The notes beneath the pieces were generated by a model. That model was not told the origin of the DNA. It worked only from the letters and a program-made list of their open reading frames with translations, and searched no databases. Shown here in pieces: positions 1 to 5,944 of a stretch of DNA of 11,234 nucleotides (the first letter of the stretch is position 1; every line of letters starts with the position of its first letter). The translations under genes were made by a program, and so were the position numbers. Where the stretch lies: contig JABSSB010000050.1 in assembly GCA_013214715.1 (NCBI GenBank), forward strand, positions 1 to 11,234. Direction: 5' to 3'. The DNA is from Paracoccaceae bacterium. Lineage in GTDB: Bacteria; Pseudomonadota; Alphaproteobacteria; Rhodobacterales; Rhodobacteraceae.

Positions 1-113
1 CACGGTTTTCCCAATAAGTCCAAAATTCTTCGAACTCTTGTACGAACCCTTGGCGTAGCTTTTTACTTCCAAAGTCATCCCAGTGACCTGCCCCCCGATG
101 CTCCCTCAGTCAT
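1..113 (-). other. Possible 5' end of a further minus-strand gene, frame uncertain, cut by window edge
   Basis: An ATG lies at 113-111, 33 nt after the stop of the beta-barrel gene, but its frame stops after 12 codons. If one base of the six-C run at 91-96 (six G on the coding strand) were absent, that frame would continue as an open, tryptophan- and acid-rich stretch (GHWDDFGSKKLRQ...) to the window edge. A competing frame starts at an ATG at 77-75 and is also open to the edge (MTLEVKSYAKG...). Neither has a convincing ribosome binding site, and codon usage does not decide between them in so short a stretch. I do not recognise the product. It could be a third gene of the polysaccharide cluster, a pseudogene, or plain intergenic DNA. 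Confidence 0.22.
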
Positions 114-146
114 AACGAGAGTTTGCGGGTTTAATGGAACAATCGC

Positions 147-1553
147 TCACCGGAACACGTTAAAATCCCGCTGCAAGCTGAAAAAAGCACCATTCGAGCT
201 GCCGGGGCCCAGATTATCCGTGCCGCCGACATAGAGGTATTTATACCCCAAACTAAGATCCCAATCCGGAGTCACGTTGCGGGTATAGGTCGCGTAAAAG
301 CTGCCGCGGTCGCGAGCGGCATTGCCTGTGTTTTGACCGACGACCGAAGCATCCGCATAAAACAGATCCAGAGACAGCGACGACACTTGGTTGATGGCCA
401 GATCATAGCCAATGCCCAGCTCGGTCCGTTCGGTGGCTTCGCTCACGATATCGCTGATTCTTACGGTGCGTTCTACGCTGATGTCGAGAATGCTGCGCGA
501 GCCTTCGACCATATAGGCCAGCCGACCAATGGGGCGCGGGTCGAACGTATCACCCTGGGCCACGCCCAGAGCAACATTCAGGCTGCCGCCTGGTAGCTCG
601 AGGTTGCGCCCCAGCAGGAGGTCATTCTGCCGCCCTTGCTGTGTCAGGATCGAGGAAAGCCGAGCCGTGGCATCGCCATTGGGCATTTCGCGCCTGGCAT
701 CAAAGGCGCCGACAAACCCGGTAGCGGTCAGCCGGTCGTCGGGTTGGTCGAATGTTTCGGTCACATCGGAATGGCCCAGATCGAGGCTGAACGATGAGAT
801 TGGCGAGAGATCGTAATCTATCCCCGCGGTCAATCGGCGAGTGGTGCGGTCGGTATTGCGGGTATCTTCGCCCCGGTAGCGTTCTTCGAACAGATCGACC
901 CGGCCCAGCATTACGGGTGAGAGCTGGAAATTCACCTCTGCCAGGGCGCGGTTGGTAATGTTGTCAAACAGCAGCGGATCTTCGGTCTCGCGATACTTGA
1001 CGGCCCGGGTTTCAAGATCGACAATGAAGCCTAGCGGGCTGGTCAGCCCGGTTTCAAAGCGAAACCCGCCATCCAGCTGCTCGCGGACACCGCCGCCACG
1101 GGCGAAATCCTGTTCATTGTTGTTGCCGTCGCGCAGCGGGTCATTGAAGGCCAGATCGGGGCGGAAATAGCCGAGATCGAACAGAACCCGGCTGTTCACA
1201 CCGGTGCGGGAATAGGCCAGGTCCAGTTCCGGGTCGCGCAGGCCAAAATAGCTGCCGATCACCGGGTCGTTTACAATCCGCCCGACGCCGGTGGCGTCAA
1301 ATGACAACTCATTCAACCCGGTGGTGGTGTCAAAGCCGAAAGACAGACGCGTGTCCGAGGAATAGGTTGTTCCGGCCGAGTCCGGATCCAGGCGGATGTT
1401 ATCCTGCGCCTCAAAGGTCTGGTCGAACCCAAAGCGAAAGCGTTGGTCGCCAGCCTCGTCCTGACCGGCCACAGGGGCGGCCACAAACAGCACAGAACCC
1501 AAAAGTGCACCGCTGCGCCAAAGCGTGCGGGACGTAATCCGGTGTCTGCTCAC
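147..1553 (-). CDS. Outer-membrane beta-barrel protein of a polysaccharide export cluster
   Basis: The gene encodes 468 aa, starting at a GTG with an AAGGA motif 8 nt upstream that overlaps the TAA stop of the export gene before it. The N-terminus has basic residues, then a hydrophobic core (about 15-28) ending APVAG-Q, a typical Sec signal. The mature part has no transmembrane helices and is rich in alternating polar/hydrophobic stretches, Asp, Gly, Thr and Arg, with many short segments ending in aromatic residues, as expected for beta-strands of a large outer-membrane barrel. The C-terminus is strand-like (SLQRDFNVFR). Barrel proteins of this kind sit beside Wza-type export genes in Rhodobacteraceae capsule/exopolysaccharide clusters. 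I infer a role in letting the polysaccharide cross the outer membrane or anchoring it there. The family name is not certain from sequence alone; the barrel nature and secretion are more secure than the substrate. Confidence 0.72.
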   Translation of the reverse strand: MSRHRITSRTLWRSGALLGSVLFVAAPVAGQDEAGDQRFRFGFDQTFEAQDNIRLDPDSAGTTYSSDTRLSFGFDTTTGLNELSFDATGVGRIVNDPVIGSYFGLRDPELDLAYSRTGVNSRVLFDLGYFRPDLAFNDPLRDGNNNEQDFARGGGVREQLDGGFRFETGLTSPLGFIVDLETRAVKYRETEDPLLFDNITNRALAEVNFQLSPVMLGRVDLFEERYRGEDTRNTDRTTRRLTAGIDYDLSPISSFSLDLGHSDVTETFDQPDDRLTATGFVGAFDARREMPNGDATARLSSILTQQGRQNDLLLGRNLELPGGSLNVALGVAQGDTFDPRPIGRLAYMVEGSRSILDISVERTVRISDIVSEATERTELGIGYDLAINQVSSLSLDLFYADASVVGQNTGNAARDRGSFYATYTRNVTPDWDLSLGYKYLYVGGTDNLGPGSSNGAFFSLQRDFNVFR

Positions 1554-1564
1554 CCCCGTGGTCC

Positions 1565-2188
1565 TTATTCGAACAATCTGCGCTGCGGCGCGTTCACCAC
1601 GTCTCCCGTGGTCAGCCTTGTGCCACCGCTGATCCGGCCCGCACCACCGGCGGGCAGACGATAGTTGAACAGGAAGGTACTGACCTGCCCGGTCTGTGGG
1701 TTGGTGCGATGCAGCTCGATCCGCTTGTCGGCCGCAAAACGGCCCAGTCCACCGGCTTCGGCCAGAAATTGCAGCAGGGTCGTGCCGGGTTTGACTTCCT
1801 TGCGCCCAGGTTCGGCGAATTCGCCGATCGCATAGATATCGATCATCCGGTTGGCGGGCTCTTCAACAGCGGCCAGTTGTCCGACCGACACAAAGACTGT
1901 CGGCGGCGCCGCAAAGCTGGGGGCGAGGGCGGCAGTCAAGCTATCACTGATCTGCTCGACCGTGCGTCCGCGCGCGGTGAGCGTGCCGGCCATTGGGAAG
2001 GAGAGTGTGCCATTGGGTAGCACCAGCACAGACCGGTTGAGGCTGTTATCTTCCAGCACTTCGACCTGCAGCACATCGCCAGAGCGGATGGTATAGCCAG
2101 TCTGCGCCTGAGCCGGCTGGCCTAGGCCAAACAGAAGGCCGATCACAAGAGTCAGAAGACTCAGCGAATTTGCAAAGCGGACATGCAT
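1565..2188 (-). CDS. Polysaccharide biosynthesis/export protein (Wza-type, Poly_export domain)
   Basis: The gene encodes 207 aa. The ATG at 2188-2186 follows an AGGTG ribosome binding site. Residues 1-28 form a Sec signal peptide (hydrophobic core LLTLVIGLLFGLG, cleavage after AQA). Residues about 30-107 carry the polysaccharide export domain pattern: YTIRSGDVLQVEVLED, then LPNGTLSFPMAGTLTARG, then the VEQISDSLTAAL helix and a VFVSV strand. Residues about 113-200 resemble an SLBB/beta-grasp unit (IYAIGEFAEPGRKEVKPGTTL...FLAEAGG). Family members form the periplasmic/outer-membrane channel for capsule or exopolysaccharide. Two features differ from E. coli Wza: the protein is much shorter, with no room for the C-terminal amphipathic barrel helix, and there is no lipobox cysteine. 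The gene is first of a pair with the beta-barrel gene 11 nt downstream, which may supply the outer-membrane pore. Family assignment is confident; the exact polysaccharide is unknown. Confidence 0.88.
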   Translation of the reverse strand: MHVRFANSLSLLTLVIGLLFGLGQPAQAQTGYTIRSGDVLQVEVLEDNSLNRSVLVLPNGTLSFPMAGTLTARGRTVEQISDSLTAALAPSFAAPPTVFVSVGQLAAVEEPANRMIDIYAIGEFAEPGRKEVKPGTTLLQFLAEAGGLGRFAADKRIELHRTNPQTGQVSTFLFNYRLPAGGAGRISGGTRLTTGDVVNAPQRRLFE

Positions 2189-2472
2189 GACGCACCTGTT
2201 CTTTGATCAGCCTGTTGGGCCGCACGTAAGGAATTTGCCCGCGAGTATGACGGGGTTTGGATTGTCTGAATATCGACGCTGCGAAAAAATCTTGGAACTG
2301 CGGCAAATTTATCCCTGAAAACCCGGTGTTGCGGGGCGGGCTTCATGGCTTGGTTCTCTGTTCGGCACAATCCACTCACACAACCGCACCGAGCTGGGCC
2401 TGGGCAACCTACTCCGATGATAGAAGTCCAGCTTGTATGGTTAGCGGATTCGTTTCGCGGCTGGTATTCACG
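2189..2472. other. Intergenic region upstream of the polysaccharide export gene
   Basis: I see no convincing gene on either strand. The open frames here are short or compositionally unlike protein. It should hold the promoter of the minus-strand export gene, but no clear -35/-10 pair stands out. The only local signal is the AGGTG ribosome binding site beside the export start codon. A T-rich patch with several short A/T runs at about 2283-2310 is the likeliest place for promoter elements. Confidence 0.4.
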
Positions 2473-2607
2473 CTATTTGCGGTGAATCATCTCAAGAGAG
2501 TTCATTTCGACCCAGCTATTTCGGTTAGCCGGGTCATTAAGAAAAGCTGTGACCAAAGCGGTCCACTCCATCCCGACATACAGCCGATTGTCCGTCGTCA
2601 GGGATTT
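2473..2607 (-). pseudogene. 44-residue C-terminal gene fragment abutting the insertion sequence
   Basis: Directly next to the left end of the insertion sequence the minus strand is open for 44 codons, from 2607 to a TAG at 2475-2473. It reads with protein-like composition (for example LYVGMEWTALVTAFLNDPA followed by NRNSWVEMNSLEM). It has no plausible start and enters the insertion sequence in this frame. I interpret it as the surviving 3' end of a gene cut by the insertion or by a linked deletion. It may be the tail of the truncated ORF on the other side (4081-4403), since both run on the same strand, but direct joining of the two flanks does not keep the frame. I do not recognise the family. 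Confidence 0.4.
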
Positions 2608-2649
2608 TGGGACAGATGGGCGCCTGAACTAAGAGAGGGTCTGGCTCAA
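2608..2649. repeat. Left terminal inverted repeat of the IS3-family element
   Basis: The outer 8 bp (TGGGACAG) match the right end exactly. After a divergent stretch of 14 bp, TAAGAGAGGGT (2630-2640) and CTGGCTCA (2641-2648) match the right end again, with a 2-base gap between the two blocks. This end lies downstream of orfB, so it is the 3' end of the transposase transcription unit. Confidence 0.8.
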
Positions 2650-2662
2650 CTGTTTGTCGTGA

Positions 2663-3643
2663 TTATGCGGCGGATTTGCGGTGAAGCAAGCGCCGGGTTT
2701 CGATGGTCTTCCGTTTGATCCTTTCTCGTTTTTTCAGAATGGTCTGGCCGCGTCCGAAGTAGACATCGGCCGGGGTGAGGTTTTGCAGGCTCTCGTGATA
2801 GCGCCGATGGTTGTAATGATCGACGAAGGTCTCGATCTGCCGGCGAAGATCGCCCGGCAGGTAGTAGTTTTCCAGCAAGATGCGGTTCTTCAGAGTTTGA
2901 TGCCAGCGTTCGATCTTGCCCTGGGTCTGCGGATGATACGGGGCGCCGCGGACATGATCCATCTGCTGATCTTCAAGCCAATCTGCCAACTCGCCCGAGA
3001 TGTAGCCGGATCCGTTGTCGCTGAGCAGACGTGGTTTGTGCAGCACCGTTGCCTGATCACAGCCCGATGCTTGCAGCGCCAGGTCGAGCGTGTCGGTGAC
3101 ATCGCCCGATTTCATCGAAGTACAGAGCTTCCATGCAATGATGTACCGGCTGTAGTCGTCCAGGATTGTGCTGAGATAGAACCATCCCCACCCGATGACC
3201 TTGAGATATGTGAAGTCAGTCTGCCACAGCTGGTTTGGCCGAGTGGTCTTGTCTTTGAACTCGTCTGCGGCTGACAAAACCACATAGGCTGGGCTGGTGA
3301 TCAGATCGTAAGACTTGAGGATGCGGTAGACCGAAGCCTCTGACACAAAGTACTTTTCTGTGTCGGTGAAGCGAACAGCCAACTCACGCGGGGAAAGCTC
3401 ACTTTCCTTCAGAGCCAGATCCTTGATTTTCTCGCGCACTGGCGTGGGAATGCGGTTCCAGACTCTTGACGGCGTGGGTCTACGATCTTCAAGCGCCTCG
3501 GGGCCGCCGACGAGATATCGGTCGTACCAGCGATAGAAGGTGGTCTTCGGAATGCCCAGCTTCTCCAAAGTGCGCTTCGTCGGCAGATGCGATTGCTCAA
3601 CCAAGCGGATGACTTCCAGTTTTTCGGATGCTGTATATCTCAT
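2663..3643 (-). CDS. IS3-family transposase OrfB (DDE catalytic subunit)
   Basis: The product is 326 aa. The N-terminus (about 1-60) is a helix-turn-helix with the motif LGIPKTTFYRWYDRY. It is followed by a second helical region ending in VSEASVYRILK, and then the rve integrase core. The catalytic triad is visible as D143 (QTDFTYL), D209 (LLSDNG) and E245 (GKIERWHQT), with exactly 35 residues between the second D and the E, the IS3-family DD(35)E spacing. The C-terminus has the usual YNHRRYHESL motif. The ATG overlaps the orfA stop as ATGA, so translation may be coupled. A run of seven A in orfA could also allow a -1 shift into this frame to make an OrfAB fusion. The gene looks intact and possibly active. 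Close relatives are common in alphaproteobacteria. Confidence 0.93.
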   Translation of the reverse strand: MRYTASEKLEVIRLVEQSHLPTKRTLEKLGIPKTTFYRWYDRYLVGGPEALEDRRPTPSRVWNRIPTPVREKIKDLALKESELSPRELAVRFTDTEKYFVSEASVYRILKSYDLITSPAYVVLSAADEFKDKTTRPNQLWQTDFTYLKVIGWGWFYLSTILDDYSRYIIAWKLCTSMKSGDVTDTLDLALQASGCDQATVLHKPRLLSDNGSGYISGELADWLEDQQMDHVRGAPYHPQTQGKIERWHQTLKNRILLENYYLPGDLRRQIETFVDHYNHRRYHESLQNLTPADVYFGRGQTILKKRERIKRKTIETRRLLHRKSAA

Positions 3644-4014
3644 TCGTCGTCGTCCCCATCCGCGACCATGCTTTTTTTGAGCAATCGCAGTTCAAGAGCC
3701 TGTTCGGCAACCACCTCCTTCAGGTCACGGGCTTCTCGTCTCAGATCCTTCACTTCAGTGGAAGTTGCCGCGCGGGCCGTGTCGCCTGCCAGACGTTTCT
3801 TGCCGGCTTCCAGGAATTCCTTGGACCAGCTGTAATACAGGCTCTGCGCGATGCCCTCACGACGGCACAGCTCTGCAATGCTATCCTCGCCTTTTAGGCC
3901 GTCCAGCACGATCCTGATCTTCTCTTCTGCGGAGTACTGTTTGCGGGTCGCACGGCGAATGTCTTTTACGACCTTCTCACCGTGGCTCTGCTTGGTTCCG
4001 GGTTTCTTTCTCAT
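3640..4014 (-). CDS. IS3-family transposase OrfA (DNA-binding subunit)
   Basis: The product is 124 aa if started at the ATG at 4014-4012, which sits 5 nt after AAGGAG. A GTG at 4020 overlaps that ribosome binding site and is less likely. Residues about 27-76 form a HTH_Tnp_1 domain (YSAEEKIRIVLDGLKGEDSI, then LCRREGIAQSLYYSWSKEFLEAG). The C-terminal third is a leucine-zipper-like coiled coil (VKDLRREARDLKEVVAEQAL, then ELRLLKKS) used for multimerisation in this family. The tail is acidic (DGDDDE). It overlaps orfB by 4 nt. OrfA binds the element ends and either acts alone as a regulator or, fused to OrfB, as the transposase. Confidence 0.9.
   Translation of the reverse strand: MRKKPGTKQSHGEKVVKDIRRATRKQYSAEEKIRIVLDGLKGEDSIAELCRREGIAQSLYYSWSKEFLEAGKKRLAGDTARAATSTEVKDLRREARDLKEVVAEQALELRLLKKSMVADGDDDE
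3672..3678 (-). promoter_or_regulatory. A7 slippage site for possible OrfAB frameshift
   Basis: On the coding strand orfA reads CTC AAA AAA AGC, a run of seven A. A -1 slip here, either ribosomal or by transcriptional slippage, leads into the orfB frame with no stop before the orfB ATG, giving a continuous OrfAB protein. IS3-family elements generally make OrfAB by such a -1 event. The heptamer is not in the ideal A AAA AAG register, so reiterative transcription on the A-run is as likely as ribosomal slippage. Confidence 0.45.
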
Positions 4015-4036
4015 CTCCACTCCTTGGCGGTTACGA

Positions 4037-4080
4037 TGAGCCAGAAACCCTCTCTTATCAAATCGACCTAAACTGTCCCA
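4037..4080. repeat. Right terminal inverted repeat of the IS3-family element
   Basis: This end reads TGAGCCAG, then AACCCTCTCTTA, and closes with CTGTCCCA at 4073-4080, the inverse of the left end. It lies upstream of orfA. In IS3 elements this end often carries the weak transposase promoter, but I see no clear promoter here. Confidence 0.8.
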
Positions 4081-4403
4081 TGGGCGCTGACGTCAGACAT
4101 AAGCCAAAACCGGGTTTCTGAAATCTCGGCGTGAGCCATCCTCATGCGGCCATCGTCCACCATCTTGGCCAAGTCGCCGTCCAGACGGTCATCACCTTTG
4201 TCAAAATCGAATGTGTAGGCGAGGCAAACCGTCTTTCCAGTCTCGACGTCACACAACAAACTTACCGATATCAGCTCCACGGTCGAACTGCTGTCGGAAA
4301 AATCTCCGAAATAGGTAACGTCGGTCGACTCAGTCTGGACAGGCGGGTTGAGCAAGGAGGAATAGGCGCGGATCCTGTCGGGGAGTGTTATTTTGGTGCG
4401 CAA
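4068..4403 (-). pseudogene. Truncated hypothetical ORF, 3' end cut by the insertion sequence
   Basis: The minus-strand frame is open for 111 codons from a TTG at 4403. Its last few codons come from the end of the insertion sequence, so the true 3' end is missing. The host part (4081-4403, about 107 aa) looks like real protein: a run of beta-like segments (SSTVELISVSLLCDVETGK, TVCLAYTFDFDKGDD) and an acidic middle, then RMAHAEISETRFWLMSD. There is no ribosome binding site at the TTG. An ATG at 4420 begins a 10-codon frame (MTEQVACAPK) that would join this frame after a one-base shift, so the 5' end may also be damaged. I do not recognise the family. It may once have been completed by the fragment at 2473-2607. 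Confidence 0.5.
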
Positions 4404-4426
4404 GCGACTTGTTCAGTCATCTGGTT

Positions 4427-4734
4427 TCATGCTGTGTCTGTTTGGAGCGCAAACTCGATCGGAGCGGGCTCTTTGTTCTCCAGGCCGATGTAAACTTCGT
4501 GCCGTAGATATTCCTGGTTGGATGCGAGGTATTCGCATTGAAACGCAAACTAGACTGCTGATCAAAGCTTTTCGTTTTGTCCCCCGTTACCTCGAAGACT
4601 GCCAGTTCCTCTTGTTCAAGAGCAGTGGTGAGCTTCGCTTGTTCGTCCGCGGCGCGGCAGGAAAAACGGCAGGATGTTCCGGTGATAGTGGTTTCAACCT
4701 ATCGAAATTGCTTTGGCTACACATATCGCGGCAT
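4427..4734 (-). pseudogene. Frameshifted remnant of an unrecognised gene
   Basis: Two overlapping minus-strand frames each look coding over half of this stretch. From 4698 to about 4552 one frame reads a plausible sequence (for example TTALEQEELAVFEVTGDKTK). From 4549 to a TGA at 4429-4427 a second frame reads FQCEYLASNQEYLRHEVYIG and ends EFALQTDTA. Beyond the switch the first frame turns to Ser/Thr/Arg-rich noise. A frameshift between about 4545 and 4565 would join them. Upstream, an ATG at 4734 is in the first frame but is followed by TAG at 4719-4717 and 4701-4699. I read this as an inactivated gene of about 100 codons, just downstream of the LacI-type gene on the same strand. Its function is unknown. 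Confidence 0.45.
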
Positions 4735-4756
4735 CTCAAGGGCGCGAATTGCGTCT

Positions 4757-5767
4757 CTAGTTTTCCGTTGACCGCCGTGCGGCGATCAGCTTCTGCATCG
4801 GCGGTCGGTTGGGGTGCTCAATGGCTTCGATGGCCGCGCGAGCAAGAAAGGAGCCGGCCTCTTTCACATCTTCTGTGACCGTCATGATCTGCGACCGAAA
4901 GAAACGCAGGAACGCAATCGCTTCTTTCGCAAAAAAATCGATATCCTGCCCAAGTACACGGCCTGATTCCTCAACCGCGACTGTGGCCGATATGGCTGAG
5001 GTCGTAGAGGGGCAGATCAGCCCGTCAGTGTCTGGACGTTTCAGCAGAAGATCGGTCACGCCAGCCCGCATTTCGGCACCTGAGTCATCAGCTGTGAAAC
5101 CGTCAGCGATATGCAGGCTTAGCCCGTGTGAAGCCAGCACCTCGGACGCGCCGGCCGCCATGTGGCGAGCGTAGTTCTGGTTCATTGGAGGGGCGAGCAA
5201 AACTATGTTGCGCCGCCCCGCCGTCAGCAAATTTTCCGCCGCGGCCTGGCCGAAGGTGGTATTGTCAAAATCGAAATAGCTTTCTTCGTTGAAATTCTGA
5301 GTTCGGCCATAGGTGACGACAGGTATCTTGCGGTCTCGCAAATAGGTTACGCGCGGATCGTCCAGTTCGATCCGGTTCAAGATCACCGCGTCAGCCGATG
5401 CCGTCTCGGCAATATAGCGCACTGGAGCCATGGGGTCTTCAGTGGGCGAATAAGGCGTGACAATCATGTGATAACGCGTGTCTCGCAGCGTCGTTGCAAT
5501 GGAAGACACCAATTGCCCGGTGTGATCCGTGACCTCGTTATCCGTGCCCAAGACCAGAGCAACCACATTCGTTCGTCCCGTCCGCAGTCGCACACCAGCG
5601 CGATCTGGCACATAGCCAATATCTCGCGCCACATCACGCACGCGAGCTTTTGTCGCAGCCCGGATGTCAGGCGCATCATTGAGCGCGCGCGACACGGTTG
5701 GCACGGCGAGCCCTGTCAACTGCGCAATGGTCCTGAGTGTCGGTCTTTTCTTGGCCTGTTCGACCAT
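4757..5767 (-). CDS. LacI-family transcriptional regulator, likely repressor of the adjacent sugar operon
   Basis: The gene encodes 336 aa from the ATG at 5767-5765. The frame stays open upstream to 5845, but the extra 26 residues precede the conserved start of LacI proteins, and AAAGGAG lies 11 nt before the 5767 ATG, so the shorter form is preferred. Residues 10-30 are the LacI helix-turn-helix (LRTIAQLTGLAVPTVSRALN), followed by the usual third helix and hinge (ATKARVRDVARDIGYVPDRAG). The rest is a periplasmic-binding-protein-like effector domain (VVALVLGTDNE, VILNRIELDDPRV, GRRNIVLLAPP, DGLICPSTTSA). It is divergent from the ABC transporter/beta-mannosidase operon, and the shared intergenic region holds CG-centred palindromes of the LacI type, so local repression relieved by a sugar is the likely mode. 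The inducer is not readable from sequence. Confidence 0.92.
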   Translation of the reverse strand: MVEQAKKRPTLRTIAQLTGLAVPTVSRALNDAPDIRAATKARVRDVARDIGYVPDRAGVRLRTGRTNVVALVLGTDNEVTDHTGQLVSSIATTLRDTRYHMIVTPYSPTEDPMAPVRYIAETASADAVILNRIELDDPRVTYLRDRKIPVVTYGRTQNFNEESYFDFDNTTFGQAAAENLLTAGRRNIVLLAPPMNQNYARHMAAGASEVLASHGLSLHIADGFTADDSGAEMRAGVTDLLLKRPDTDGLICPSTTSAISATVAVEESGRVLGQDIDFFAKEAIAFLRFFRSQIMTVTEDVKEAGSFLARAAIEAIEHPNRPPMQKLIAARRSTEN

Positions 5768-5865
5768 GAGTTGCGTGGCTCCTTTCGTCTCGGTCTGCCT
5801 GTTATCGAAGACCCGGGCAACCATCCGTGGAGTATGCGTGGTCACGTTAGCGTAAACATATAGTC

Positions 5866-5893
5866 TTGATCAGACAATCTAAATCGATATAGT
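5866..5893 (+). promoter_or_regulatory. Candidate sigma-70 type promoter of the sugar operon
   Basis: TTGATC at 5866-5871 (4/6 to the -35 consensus) and TATAGT at 5888-5893 (5/6 to the -10 consensus) are separated by 16 bp. Transcription would begin near 5900, leaving a leader of about 45 nt before the binding-protein gene. The -10 box lies within the first LacI-type operator and the predicted start lies in the second, a good geometry for repression. Confidence 0.5.
5878..5892. promoter_or_regulatory. LacI-type operator 1
   Basis: The sequence TCTAAATCGATATAG contains the 14-bp pseudo-palindrome CTAAATC|GATATAG, 12 of 14 positions symmetric and centred on CG, the hallmark of LacI-family operators. 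It overlaps the candidate -10 box. Read on the opposite strand, operator 2 is the same 15-mer with one mismatch. Confidence 0.65.
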
Positions 5894-5898
5894 CACGC

Positions 5899-5913
5899 CT
5901 ATAACGATTTAGA
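5899..5913. promoter_or_regulatory. LacI-type operator 2
   Basis: CTATAACGATTTAGA is the inverse of operator 1 with one mismatch (14/15). Its own CG centre (5905/5906) is exactly 20 bp from that of operator 1 (5885/5886), close to two helical turns, so two dimers would bind the same DNA face. It covers the predicted transcription start. Confidence 0.62.
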
Positions 5914-5944
5914 AAACTAAATCATGTGAACTTGGGAGGTAAAC

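Larger units (their letters stand above)
2608..4080 (-). mobile_element. IS3-family insertion sequence, 1473 bp, intact transposase genes, no target duplication
   Basis: The left end reads inward TGGGACAG and the right end, reverse-complemented, also TGGGACAG, giving the TG...CA termini usual for IS3-family elements. About 14-15 divergent bases further in, both ends share TAAGAGAGGGT and then CTGGCTCA, so the terminal inverted repeats are about 42 bp and imperfect. The element holds orfA and orfB on the minus strand. The flanks (GGGATTT on the left, TGGGCGC on the right) show no 3-5 bp direct repeat, so this copy has probably undergone recombination or an adjacent deletion since insertion, or the duplication has eroded. 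Gene remnants on both sides agree with that. Confidence 0.88.

Noticed and set aside
83..113. Similarity of TGACCTGCCCCCC to the ends of some IS3-family elements
   Set aside because: I could not support it: no matching opposite end or transposase remnant is seen, and the resemblance is from memory of a short motif.
2257..2718. 153-codon plus-strand open frame across the left junction of the insertion sequence
   Set aside because: It spans the IS boundary and part of orfB on the opposite strand, has no ribosome binding site, and its composition is that of a shadow frame.
2616..4088. ATGGGCGC occurs just inside the left IS end (2616) and at the right flank (4080)
   Set aside because: The copies are not at equivalent positions relative to the element ends, so they cannot be a target duplication; likely chance.
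4393..4878. 161-codon plus-strand open frame opposite the pseudogene and the 3' end of the LacI-type gene
   Set aside because: Cys/Ser/Arg-rich composition without domain patterns; the minus strand carries better coding signals over the same bases.
5768..5845. Upstream extension of the LacI-type regulator by 26 residues
   Set aside because: The extension precedes the conserved N-terminus of the family, and AAAGGAG lies upstream of the internal ATG at 5767, so the shorter form is preferred.
5846..5857. A third LacI-like site, GTTAGCGTAAAC
   Set aside because: Only 8 of 12 positions are symmetric and it does not match the two strong operators; kept as chance unless conserved in relatives.
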